A stretch of DNA of 38,718 nucleotides from Oscillospiraceae bacterium. GTDB taxonomy: Bacteria; Bacillota; Clostridia; Oscillospirales; Oscillospiraceae. Shown one piece after another: positions 15,513 through 23,830 of this stretch. Below the pieces are notes generated by a model. It did no database searches, was not told the origin of the DNA, and saw nothing but the letters and a program-made list of their open reading frames with translations. The translations under genes were made by a program, and so were the position numbers. The DNA is taken from NCBI GenBank assembly GCA_017411225.1, contig JAFRDQ010000101.1, forward strand, positions 1 to 38,718. Direction: 5' to 3'. Every line of letters begins with the position of its first letter. The stretch's first letter is position 1.

Positions 15513-16667
15513 TTAGAAATCGTAGTTCATGCACTCGGGAGCATTCGCTTCCGCAGAGGCGGGATCGTACCAGATGAGGTTGTTGCCGGTCTCCTTGTCG
15601 AAGAGCTGGAGCAGCTCGGGCTGGGTGGAGAACTTCACCACGCGGCCCATGGAGACGTCCTCGCCCAGACCGACGGTCGGGATGACCATGACGACCTCGT
15701 CGTCACCGCTGCGGGCGTGGATGTTGTACTCGCTGCCGAGCATCTCGGAGACCTCGATCTTCGCGGAGAGCTCGCCCTTGCCGACGGAGATGTGCTGCGG
15801 GCGGATGCCGACGACGATGTCGCAGGGCTTGGCGCCCTTCTGCTGCAGGGCCTTCTGCTGGAAGTCGGAGAGCTCGAACTTCACGCCGCGGACCTCGGCA
15901 AAGTACTTGCCGTTCTCGCACAGCAGCTTGCAGCCGTCGAAGAAGTTCATCACGGGCATGCCGATGAAGCCGGCGACGAAGAGGTTCACGGGCTTGTTGA
16001 ACAGCTCCTGCGGGGTGCCGATCTGGTTGACAAAGCCGTCCTTCATGATGACGATGCGGTCGGCCAGCGTCATGGCCTCGGTCTGGTCATGCGTGACGTA
16101 CATGAAGGTGGTGTTGATGCGCTGGCGCAGCTTGATGATCTCGGCGCGCATCTGGTTGCGGAGCTTGGCGTCCAGGTTGCTCAGCGGCTCGTCCATCAGG
16201 AACACCTTGGGGTCACGCACCATGGCGCGGCCGATAGCGACACGCTGACGCTGACCGCCGGAGAGCGCCTTCGGCTTGCGGTCGAGATACTGGGTGATGT
16301 CGAGGATCTCAGCGACCTCTTCGACCTTTTTCTTGATCTCGGCGGGGTCGACCTTCTTCAGCTTCAGGGCGAAGCCGAGGTTGTCGCGCACCGTCATGTG
16401 GGGGTAGAGGGCATAGGACTGGAAGACCATCGCGATATCGCGATCCTTCGGGGCGACGTCGTTGACGAGCTTGCCGTCAATGTACAGCTCGCCGCCGGAG
16501 ATCTCCTCGAGACCTGCGACCATGCGCAGCGTCGTGGACTTGCCGCAGCCGGACGGGCCGACCAGGACGATGAATTCCTTGTCCTTGATGTTGATGTTGA
16601 CATCGTGGACAGCGGTCACCTTGTTGTCGTAGACCTTTTTGATGCCTTTCAGAATGACTTCGGACAT
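15513..16667 (-). CDS. Sugar ABC transporter ATPase, MsmK/UgpC type
   Basis: A 384-residue ATPase that powers CUT1-type sugar importers. Walker A GPSGCGKS at 37-44, LSGGQ at 135-139, Walker B VFLMDEP at 155-161, and a C-terminal OB-fold regulatory region from about 240 to 384 with GIRPQHI. The gene set binding protein plus two permeases upstream lacks its own ATPase, so this is the probable partner; shared ATPases of this type often serve several importers. The frame is open to GTG 16754, but ATG 16667 begins the conserved MSEVILKGIKKVY and has AAGG upstream. A 203-bp leader separates it from scrK, so it may also have its own promoter. Confidence 0.93.
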   Translation of the reverse strand: MSEVILKGIKKVYDNKVTAVHDVNINIKDKEFIVLVGPSGCGKSTTLRMVAGLEEISGGELYIDGKLVNDVAPKDRDIAMVFQSYALYPHMTVRDNLGFALKLKKVDPAEIKKKVEEVAEILDITQYLDRKPKALSGGQRQRVAIGRAMVRDPKVFLMDEPLSNLDAKLRNQMRAEIIKLRQRINTTFMYVTHDQTEAMTLADRIVIMKDGFVNQIGTPQELFNKPVNLFVAGFIGMPVMNFFDGCKLLCENGKYFAEVRGVKFELSDFQQKALQQKGAKPCDIVVGIRPQHISVGKGELSAKIEVSEMLGSEYNIHARSGDDEVVMVIPTVGLGEDVSMGRVVKFSTQPELLQLFDKETGNNLIWYDPASAEANAPECMNYDF

Positions 16668-16735
16668 ATGCCTTGCTCTAGCAGCCAGGACTCCTCCAAA
16701 ACCGCCTCGCGACCGCCCGCTCGGGACGCGCCGCA

Positions 16736-16771
16736 TTACGACAGGTCTCCACACTGCCGCACCGTGAGCAA
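16736..16771 (-). other. Possible leader mini-ORF in the 5' region of the ATPase gene
   Basis: In the 203-bp leader a strong AAAAGGAGG (16781-16789) stands 9 nt before TTG 16771, which opens a frame of 11 codons ending at TAA 16738. No other start fits that ribosome binding site. It could be a leader peptide or a relic. A short CCGG-tattg-CCGG hairpin sits just after the scrK stop. Confidence 0.3.
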
Positions 16772-16870
16772 ACGGATTTTCCTCCTTTTCTTATGTACGG
16801 ACAGCCATTGTTGTGGAGTGACTGACCGCCAATAGAATAATATTTCGTTCCGGCAATACCGGTTAACGAC

Positions 16871-17839
16871 TTAATGATTGGTCAGAATGACCTCGACGTC
16901 CTCCGGCTCCGGCATGGAGCGGATCGCGCCTTTTTTCGTTGTGACGAGATAGGCCGCCGCGTTGGCATAGCGGAGCATCTCGCGCATCTGGGCTTCGGTG
17001 AGACCCTCCGCGCCGTTTTGCAGCACATAGTGCAGCACGCACGCGCAGAACGTGTCGCCCGCGCCGGTGGTCTCGATCGTGCCGCCGAGGCGGAAGGAAT
17101 CGACGAAGACGGTCCTGCCTTCGTGGAAGCTGTAGCTCCCGTCCGCACCCGCGGTGACGTTCAGCACCTTGATGTTCGGGTACTCCCGCCGCAGGATCGC
17201 GGCGCCGGCTTCAAAATCGGTCTCGCCCGTCATGAACTGCAGCTCGTTGTCCGCGATCTTCAATACGTCGCACTGGCTGAGGCCCCACGCAATCTGCGCC
17301 TTGGCCTCTTCCAGACTCGCCCAGAGCGGAGGCCGGAGGTTCGGGTCGAAGGAGATGAGCGCGCCGGACTCTTTTGCAATCGCGACGGCCTTCTTCGTCG
17401 CCGCGCGGACGCCCTCGTGCGTCATGCTGAGTGTGCCGAAGTGGAAGATCCTTGCGCTGCGAATGAGCTCCTCCGGAATTTCATCCTCGCGCAGGAGCAT
17501 GTCCGCGCCGGGGTCGCGGTAGAAGGAGAAGTCGCGGTCGCCGTTTTCCGCCGTGTGGACGAAGGCGAGCGTCGTGTGCGCAGCGGGGTCTAAGATCAGC
17601 GCGCGCGTGTCGATGCCGACGTCCTCGGCCGTGCCGCGCAGCATCCTGCCGAACATATCGTCGCCCAGCTTGCCGATGAAGGCGCAGGTGTGGCCGAGCT
17701 TTTGGAGCATCGAGAGCACGTTGCACGGCGCGCCGCCGGGGTTGGCCTCAAAGAGAGGGTTTCCCTGCGCGCTCTTTCCGTTTTCGGTAAAGTCGATCAG
17801 CAGCTCGCCGAGGGCGACAACGTCAAATTGCGTTCCCAT
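16871..17839 (-). CDS. scrK: Fructokinase (PfkB/ribokinase family)
   Basis: A 322-residue carbohydrate kinase. N-terminal VVALGELLIDF and NPGGAPCNV are the substrate-side PfkB signature; the second signature TTGAGDTF carries the catalytic base D262. Beside GH32 and GH13_4 it most likely phosphorylates the fructose freed from sucrose. Two starts are possible, ATG 17845 and ATG 17839 (ATG ACC ATG); 17839 gives the usual N-terminus. GGAG stands 4 or 10 nt upstream respectively. Either way it overlaps the end of the GH32 gene by about 17-23 nt, so the pair is translationally coupled. Confidence 0.9.
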   Translation of the reverse strand: MGTQFDVVALGELLIDFTENGKSAQGNPLFEANPGGAPCNVLSMLQKLGHTCAFIGKLGDDMFGRMLRGTAEDVGIDTRALILDPAAHTTLAFVHTAENGDRDFSFYRDPGADMLLREDEIPEELIRSARIFHFGTLSMTHEGVRAATKKAVAIAKESGALISFDPNLRPPLWASLEEAKAQIAWGLSQCDVLKIADNELQFMTGETDFEAGAAILRREYPNIKVLNVTAGADGSYSFHEGRTVFVDSFRLGGTIETTGAGDTFCACVLHYVLQNGAEGLTEAQMREMLRYANAAAYLVTTKKGAIRSMPEPEDVEVILTNH

Positions 17840-19331
17840 GGTCATCAAACTCCAATGTATATTGTTCCAGATCGAGGCGCAGCGCCCCGTCGGAGGCGAA
17901 GGAAATGCCGTCGGCGTCCTGCGGTGCATAGAGCACGAAGGTCGCGGCATCCTCGCCGTCGTTTACAAAAATCTCAAGGCTGTACCGGTCGAGCAGGATG
18001 CGCAGCTTGAGGACGCCGCCGCGGTCGCGCACGGCAAACTCCCTGCGGTTTAAGATCTGCTCGGCCAGTCCGCTCCGGCTCCGGTCGACGCAGAGGGTGT
18101 GCGCGCCGGGGGTGTAGCGGATTGTGGTCTCGTAGCCTCCGCCCTTGGCGAGGGAGATCGTGAAGTCCCGGCAGAGCCCGCGCTCCGCGTCCGGGCGGAT
18201 CGTCACCGTGAGGTCGAGACACCGGCCTTCAATCCCGTCGAGCACCGCCTCGCCGTCGAGGGCGAAGTCTGCATAGCGCACGGCCTTGCCGCGGTAGGCC
18301 TCCAGCTCGCGCACGGGGTTCTGAATCAGTCGCCCGTCGCGGAAGTGCAGCTCGCGCGGCGTCGTCATCTGGCCGAAGAAGGGCAGATTTTCGGGCGGAC
18401 GGTAGTCCACGCTGTTCCAGTACTGCATCCACGCGATCATCACGCGCCGCCCATCGGCGGTCAGCGTGGTCTGCGGGGCGTAGAAATCGAGACCGTAGTC
18501 GATCGTCTGCTCGTGCTGCCGCAGCAGGCGGCGGCGGGCTTTGTCATACTGTCCGATGAGGCAGAGCGTCGTGTTGCCGTCGATGAACTCCAGCCCCTCG
18601 GATCGCATCTCCTGCGGGCTCGTGAGGAGCACGTGCGTCCCGTCGAGCTCGAAGAAGTCAGGGCATTCCCACATGCGGCCGTAGCGGTTGGAGGATTCGG
18701 CGAGCGTTCCGGCGTAGTGCCAGTGGAGCGCGTCCTCGCTCTCGTAGAGCAGGATCGCTCCGCTCCCGTCCGGGCAGCGGTCGCCGGCCACGAGATAGAA
18801 TTTCCCGTCCTCGCGCCAGATCTTCGGGTCGCGGAAATCCCGCGCGCTGCCGCCCTCGGGCAGATCCGCGCCGGTGATCACGGGGTTGCCGGCGTATTTC
18901 TCATAATCCACGCCGTCGCCGATCGCGACGCACTGGGTCTGAAATTCCCGCTCCGTGCCGTCGGGGGCCTGCTCCTTGTGCACGCCGGTGTAGACCAGCA
19001 GATGCCGCCCGTCATCCAGCTCGATGCCGCTGCCGGAAAAGCAGCCGGATTCGTCGTAAGGCGCGTCCGGCGCGAGCGCCGCGGGCAGGCGTTCCCAGCG
19101 GATGAAGTCGCGGGTCTTGACGTGGCCCCAGTGCATCGTATCCCACACGGTGTCATAGGGGTTGTATTGGAAAAACAGGTGATATTCACCCTTGTAGAGG
19201 CTGAAGCCGTTCGGATCGTTGATCCAGCCGACGCCGCCGGTCACGTGCCAGTGCGGCAGCGCGGCGGGGGAGACGGCCGCCAGATGTGCTTTTTCATGCT
19301 CGCGCGCGCGGCGCAGCAGGTCAGTGGTCAT
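17823..19331 (-). CDS. Sucrose(-6-phosphate) hydrolase, GH32
   Basis: A 502-residue cytoplasmic beta-fructofuranosidase. Nucleophile D39 in WINDPNG, D168 in RDPK and acid/base E222 in WECPD are all in place, followed by the C-terminal beta-sandwich (about 350-502). It releases fructose from sucrose or sucrose 6-phosphate. No PTS is present in the window, so free sucrose from the ABC importer is the simplest substrate; a sucrose kinase encoded at 10.4 kb could provide the phosphorylated form. ATG 19331 overlaps the GH13_4 stop (ATGA), and the following scrK start lies inside its 3' end. Confidence 0.92.
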   Translation of the reverse strand: MTTDLLRRAREHEKAHLAAVSPAALPHWHVTGGVGWINDPNGFSLYKGEYHLFFQYNPYDTVWDTMHWGHVKTRDFIRWERLPAALAPDAPYDESGCFSGSGIELDDGRHLLVYTGVHKEQAPDGTEREFQTQCVAIGDGVDYEKYAGNPVITGADLPEGGSARDFRDPKIWREDGKFYLVAGDRCPDGSGAILLYESEDALHWHYAGTLAESSNRYGRMWECPDFFELDGTHVLLTSPQEMRSEGLEFIDGNTTLCLIGQYDKARRRLLRQHEQTIDYGLDFYAPQTTLTADGRRVMIAWMQYWNSVDYRPPENLPFFGQMTTPRELHFRDGRLIQNPVRELEAYRGKAVRYADFALDGEAVLDGIEGRCLDLTVTIRPDAERGLCRDFTISLAKGGGYETTIRYTPGAHTLCVDRSRSGLAEQILNRREFAVRDRGGVLKLRILLDRYSLEIFVNDGEDAATFVLYAPQDADGISFASDGALRLDLEQYTLEFDDHGNAI

Positions 19332-21154
19332 GCTATTTCTCCTTCGAGCCACACAAAGCCGTAGCCCTGCAGCTCAATCCATTCGTCCGCCCAGACCGCA
19401 CCGGTCACGAGCTCCCTGCCGCCGCGGGCGGGATTGAAGATCCAGCGCCCCTCCTCGCAGAAGTTGAAGAGCGCGGTCAGCGTTTTGCCGTTGAAGCGTC
19501 TCCGGACGCCCAGCACCTGCTGGGAACCGGTGTCGAACGCGTTCACCTCGGCGTCGGCGCAGAAGACGTCGTTCTCCGCGCGAAGCAAAATCAGTTTCCG
19601 CAGCGGCACAAAGAGTCTGCCGGGGATCGTGTTCGGGTCGTCCTTTTGTGCCGCGCGGTCCCACGGGAAGCGTCCGCGGTGGAGATACCGGCTGTCGGCC
19701 CACTTTCGCGGCTCGCTGTGGTAGGTGTAATCGTTCAGCTGCGCGATCTCGTCGCCGCTGTAGAGCACCGGCAGACCGCTCTGCGTGAGCATCCACGCGT
19801 GGAGCATCAGATCGCAGTCGAGCGCGCGCTGCACCTCAGCGGGCGTCACGGCGCTCTCCAGTCCGCAGAGGGAGGCGGTTGTGCCGCAGAGTCTGGCGTC
19901 GGACAGACGCTCGTCGTTGTTGTAAAGCTCGCCGCGCGACCAGCTTCCGGGCTGAATGCCCGTGAACCAGTGGTTCAGGTACCGCTTGTGCGGCGCCTCG
20001 CCCTGCCCGAGATTTGCCCAGAGCCACGCAAAGTCGAGACCCCAGCCGATATCGTCATGGCAGCGGAGATAGTTGAGGAAGGTGTAAACGCGGGGCAGAC
20101 CGCTCAGTGCCTCCATCTGGCGGCGGAGCAGGCGCACATCGCGCGTGGCCACGGTGTGCCAGGTGGTGCACATCGTCGTGGCGTTGTAGAGCATGTGGCA
20201 CTCGGGCTTGTCGGTGGGTCCAAAGTAGGGCGCGAGCTTTTCCGGCTCCATGATCACCTCACCCAGCAGCAGCAGGCCGGGGCAGACAATCTCGCACGCG
20301 AGGTGCAGCATGCGCACCAGCGTGTGCACCTGCGGGCGGTTGCGGCAGTCGGTGCCGAGCTCCTTCCAGATATACGGAACCGCGTCCAGACGAATCACGT
20401 CCACGCCCTGATTGGCGAGGAAGAGCAGGTTTTCCGCCATGTCGTTGAACACGATGGGGTTGCGGTAGTTGAGATCCCACTGATAGGGATAGAAGAAGGT
20501 CATCACGATCTGGCGGCAGTCGTCGAGCCAGGTGAAGTTGCCCGGCGCCGTCGCGGGGAAGACCTGCGGCACCGTGCGCTCATACTCGAACGGGATGTCC
20601 CAGTTGTCGAAGAAGAAGTAGCGGCTTCTCGCCACCGGGTCGCCCGCTCTCGCGGCGCGGGCCCAGGGATGATCCTCACTCGTGTGGTTCATCACGAAGT
20701 CGAGGCAGACGCACATGTCCTTCTCGTGGCAGAGCTCGGTGAGGTCGTCCAGCTCCTCCATTTTGCCGAGCTCGGGCTGCACCTCGCGGAAATCCGCCAC
20801 GGCGTAGCCGCCGTCGCTCCGCTCCGGCACGGTCTTGAGAAGCGGCATCAGGTGCAGGTAGTTCACGCCGCAGTCCTGAATGTAATCGAGCTTTTTCATG
20901 ACCCCGTTTAAGTCGCCGGCAAAGTTGTCGACATAGAGCATCATGCCGAGCAGCTTGTTCGAGCGGTACCAGTCGGGATCGGCCTGCCGCTTTTCGTCGA
21001 GCGCGCGGAGGGACTCGCGGCGCTGCGCCCAGCTGCGGCGGAGCATGTCGCAGAAGTAGTCAAACGCGGCCTCATCGTTTTGATAAAGCTCGCAGTAGAG
21101 CCATTTGAGTTCATCATAGCGCTCCTTGAAGCGCTGTTCCATCTTGTCTTCCAT
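19328..21154 (-). CDS. Amylosucrase-like GH13 (subfamily 4) enzyme
   Basis: A 608-residue protein with an N-terminal helical domain (about 1-80), then a GH13 barrel: D257 in RLDAVPY, E299 in LLGEV, D367 in CHDD, and a C-terminal beta domain with PARGGRELV. The helical N-domain, the extended loop after strand 3 and the RCHDDIGW form are typical of GH13_4, which includes amylosucrase (glucan synthesis from sucrose), sucrose hydrolase and sucrose isomer-related enzymes. Either activity would use the imported sucrose; which one cannot be told by eye. The start has only a weak ribosome binding site (AGAGAAAG), 14 bp after the YesL-like gene. Confidence 0.85.
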   Translation of the reverse strand: MEDKMEQRFKERYDELKWLYCELYQNDEAAFDYFCDMLRRSWAQRRESLRALDEKRQADPDWYRSNKLLGMMLYVDNFAGDLNGVMKKLDYIQDCGVNYLHLMPLLKTVPERSDGGYAVADFREVQPELGKMEELDDLTELCHEKDMCVCLDFVMNHTSEDHPWARAARAGDPVARSRYFFFDNWDIPFEYERTVPQVFPATAPGNFTWLDDCRQIVMTFFYPYQWDLNYRNPIVFNDMAENLLFLANQGVDVIRLDAVPYIWKELGTDCRNRPQVHTLVRMLHLACEIVCPGLLLLGEVIMEPEKLAPYFGPTDKPECHMLYNATTMCTTWHTVATRDVRLLRRQMEALSGLPRVYTFLNYLRCHDDIGWGLDFAWLWANLGQGEAPHKRYLNHWFTGIQPGSWSRGELYNNDERLSDARLCGTTASLCGLESAVTPAEVQRALDCDLMLHAWMLTQSGLPVLYSGDEIAQLNDYTYHSEPRKWADSRYLHRGRFPWDRAAQKDDPNTIPGRLFVPLRKLILLRAENDVFCADAEVNAFDTGSQQVLGVRRRFNGKTLTALFNFCEEGRWIFNPARGGRELVTGAVWADEWIELQGYGFVWLEGEIA

Positions 21155-21168
21155 GTTCTTTCTTTCTC

Positions 21169-21777
21169 TCAGGTTGGATTCTCCAGCGTCTCAAACACGC
21201 CGCGCAGCAGCAGCGCGCTCACATAGCACGGCAGCGACAGCCCAAACAGCATCAGCACCGGAATGCCGAAGCGGTAAAAGCGGATTGCAAGCAGCCAGAA
21301 GGCGAGCGTGAAGACCACGATGCCGAGCGTGCGCGGGAAATAGGCGATGGCGAGCGACACGGCGTTTTTCAGCGTGCCGCCGATGGTGTTTTCATATCGC
21401 GCCTGCAGCGCGAAGACATAGAACGCGAGGGCGAGCAGCAGGATGCCGATCGCCGCGATCGGATATCGAAGAAGCGGGGCGTAAACCGCCGCCGCGTGAT
21501 AGTCAAAGTAAAGGATCGCCGCCGCGGCCAGAAAGATCAGCCAGAGCAGCGTGCTCTGCTTCCAGTTGTCCCGGAACGAGCGGATAAAGGGCTTGATGAC
21601 GTAGGCCTCCTCCTGGCGGGCCAGGTGGATGGTGAGGTCGTTCATGGCCGTGAGTCCGGCCCCTGCCGTGATCACCGGCAGGCAGCACAGCAGCGCGAGG
21701 ATGTTCATGGCCAGAAGGTCGGCGGCAACGGACAGCGCCTGCATGAAGGGGTTGTCCATATCGAAGATCTTTTTCAC
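21169..21777 (-). CDS. YesL-like membrane protein (DUF624)
   Basis: A 202-residue protein with about five hydrophobic segments and the N-terminal pattern FDMDNPFMQALSVAADLL followed by LLCCLPVITAGA, characteristic of the DUF624/YesL family. These proteins are nearly always encoded in ABC sugar operons of Firmicutes; their function is not established. The start is GTG 21777 with AAAGGAG nine bases upstream; the frame continues upstream through non-coding repeat DNA, which is not included. Confidence 0.85.
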   Translation of the reverse strand: MKKIFDMDNPFMQALSVAADLLAMNILALLCCLPVITAGAGLTAMNDLTIHLARQEEAYVIKPFIRSFRDNWKQSTLLWLIFLAAAAILYFDYHAAAVYAPLLRYPIAAIGILLLALAFYVFALQARYENTIGGTLKNAVSLAIAYFPRTLGIVVFTLAFWLLAIRFYRFGIPVLMLFGLSLPCYVSALLLRGVFETLENPT

Positions 21778-21813
21778 GCCGGGGATCTCCTTTCGGGTCG
21801 AATCGCGTCCGCA

Positions 21814-21896
21814 GCTCCTCTCCCCCAAACGGAGGAGAGGAGCGCAGATGGAAGGCTCTGCAAAAAGCCTCGCAGAGTTTTGCGCTCGCAAGCGCA
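21814..21896 (-). repeat. Hairpin plus partial copy of repeat family A between msmG-like and yesL-like genes
   Basis: A hairpin GCTCCTCTCC/GGAGAGGAGC (21814-21843) is followed by a minus-strand fragment of repeat A (21862-21896): TTGCGC-ttgcga-GCGCAA, then AACTCTGCGAGGCTTTTT, the same tail as in copy 1. The stem is TTGCGC/GCGCAA where other copies have TTCGCGC/GCGCGAA, so pairing is kept. Confidence 0.7.
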
Positions 21897-21904
21897 ATGT
21901 GTGC

Positions 21905-22768
21905 TTAGCCCTTGACGGCACCTGCAGTGACGCCCTGCACGATATAACGCTGCAGGAACACGTACAGAATGAGGATCGGCAGCATCGCCAGCAGCAGGGC
22001 CGCCATGACGAGGCCAATATCCGTGGAGTAGGTGCCGTAGAAGGCCTGGGTCGCGATGGGGATGGTGTAGAGCTCCTTCTTCGTCAGCACGAGGCTGGGC
22101 AGGAGGTAGTCGTTCCAGTAGGCCATCGCGTTGATGATGGCGACCGTGGCGATCGTGGGCTTGAGAAGCGGGAAGACGATCTTCCAGTACGTCTGCCACT
22201 TGCTGCAGCCGTCGATCGTGGCGGCCTCCTCCAGCTCGAGCGGAATGTTGGTCTTGATCGCGCCGTGGAACATGAACATCGCCATCGACACCGAGAAACC
22301 GACGTGCATCAGAATCAGGGTGATGCGGTGGTTCAGCACGCCCAGCGTGCCGCCGTAGACGGAGACCAGGGGAACCATCAGGACCTGGAAGGGGATGACC
22401 ATCGAGGCGATCATCAGCGAGAAGATCAGCGTGCAGAGCTTCCAGCGGCTGTTGCGCACAATGACGTAGGCCTGCATGGAGGACACGACGATCGTCAGAA
22501 CCGTCGCGCAGACGGTGATGATCAGGGAGTTTCCGAACACGCGCCAGAAGTTCATCTTCTGCATGGCTTCGGGGAAGTTCTTGAAGGTGAAGCCGTGCGC
22601 GCCGATCAGCGCGAGGGGGTTGGAGGTGATGTCCGCCTTCGTCTTGAAGACGTTGATGATCACGAGGATGAACGGTGCGATAAAGCAGATGAAGAGGACC
22701 AGAAGCACAATCCACATGATCGCGTGGGAGATCTTTTTCTGCCGTGCGGCTCTTTCGTTCTCGGTCAT
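21905..22768 (-). CDS. Sugar ABC transporter permease, MsmG-like
   Basis: A 287-residue inner-membrane permease with six predicted helices and the EAA loop LELEEAATIDGCSKW around residues 174-188 that contacts the ATPase. It ends in the typical C-terminal GVTAGAVKG. It forms a heterodimer with the preceding permease; ATG overlaps that gene's stop by one base (TAATG). Confidence 0.93.
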   Translation of the reverse strand: MTENERAARQKKISHAIMWIVLLVLFICFIAPFILVIINVFKTKADITSNPLALIGAHGFTFKNFPEAMQKMNFWRVFGNSLIITVCATVLTIVVSSMQAYVIVRNSRWKLCTLIFSLMIASMVIPFQVLMVPLVSVYGGTLGVLNHRITLILMHVGFSVSMAMFMFHGAIKTNIPLELEEAATIDGCSKWQTYWKIVFPLLKPTIATVAIINAMAYWNDYLLPSLVLTKKELYTIPIATQAFYGTYSTDIGLVMAALLLAMLPILILYVFLQRYIVQGVTAGAVKG

Positions 22769-23628
22769 TATGCTTCCACCTCCCCTTTCTTACCGATCAT
22801 AACCTGCGTGACGCCGACGATGGCGCACACCAGGAAGAGGATGAGAGCCTCGGCCTGGCCGAGACCGTAGTTCTTATAGGTAAAGGCCTGATTGTACACG
22901 TGCATGGCGGCGAGTACGGAGGAACCGAACGGCTCGCCCTTGGTGAGGGAGAGGTTCACGTCGTACACGACGAAGCAGCGCGTGATGCTCAGGAAGATGC
23001 ACTGCACGAAGGAGGAGCGCATCAGCGGAATGGTCACGTTGCGCATGGCCTGCGCAGGGGTGCAGCCGTCGATCATGGCGGCTTCCTTCACGTCGGGGGA
23101 GACGCTCATGAAGCCGGCTACGTAAATGAGCATCATGTAGCCTGCATATTGCCAGACCGATACGAAGATCAGGCAGAAGAGCGCGCCGTTCGGCGTGGAG
23201 AGCAGAGACGTGGAGTTGAAAATCGCGACGAATGCGCGGTTGAACACGAACTTCCAAACGTAGCCGAGGACGATGCCGCCGATGAGGTTCGGGACAAAGA
23301 AGCCGGCGCGGAAGAAGTTCTGGCCCTTGATGCCGCTGGTCACGAGATAGGCCAGCACAAAGGCGACGACGTTGATGAGGATGACGGCGAACGCTGAGTA
23401 GATCACAGTGCGTCCCATGGCCTGCCAGTAGGTCGTATCCTTGAACGCCGCGGCGAAGTTTGCAAAGCCGACGAAGGGCTTCGACGCGCTCACGCCGTCC
23501 CAGCTGGTCAGCGTGAGATAGAGACCGTAAATAAACGGTACTGCCACAACGCACAAAAACAGAGCCGTTCCAACGCCGCCAAACATCAGATACTGTTTGA
23601 TTTTGTTAGACAGGGTGTTTTGCTTCAT
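22768..23628 (-). CDS. Sugar ABC transporter permease, MsmF-like
   Basis: A 286-residue permease with six predicted helices and EAA loop DVKEAAMIDGCTPAQAM near its C-terminal third. ATG 23628 is chosen: GGAAGG stands 7 nt before it, while the in-frame TTG at 23643 would lie within that site. It is separated from the binding-protein gene by about 200 bp carrying a strong hairpin, so the permeases are probably made at lower level than the receptor. Confidence 0.93.
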   Translation of the reverse strand: MKQNTLSNKIKQYLMFGGVGTALFLCVVAVPFIYGLYLTLTSWDGVSASKPFVGFANFAAAFKDTTYWQAMGRTVIYSAFAVILINVVAFVLAYLVTSGIKGQNFFRAGFFVPNLIGGIVLGYVWKFVFNRAFVAIFNSTSLLSTPNGALFCLIFVSVWQYAGYMMLIYVAGFMSVSPDVKEAAMIDGCTPAQAMRNVTIPLMRSSFVQCIFLSITRCFVVYDVNLSLTKGEPFGSSVLAAMHVYNQAFTYKNYGLGQAEALILFLVCAIVGVTQVMIGKKGEVEA

Positions 23629-23710
23629 CAGATTACCTTCCAATCTGCCGCTTGGTTTCTCCTCTTAAGGGGCATTCTGCGCCGCGCAAACGGCATCGCG
23701 GAACAAAATA

Positions 23711-23740
23711 CCCGGGTATGCGGGTATCCGCATACCCGGG
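23711..23740 (-). terminator. Intra-operon terminator after the binding-protein gene
   Basis: Perfect 13-bp stem CCCGGGTATGCGG/CCGCATACCCGGG with loop GTAT. On the minus strand it is followed by TATTTTG, so it should end a share of transcripts between receptor and permeases. Confidence 0.8.
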
Positions 23741-23830
23741 CTCAATTTGCGGGGATGAAGAATGGTTTGCTGAAGGGGGAGCGCTGAATGAATCGAAGTG
23801 CGGCGATTTGTTCAGCGTTTCCCAAAAGAC

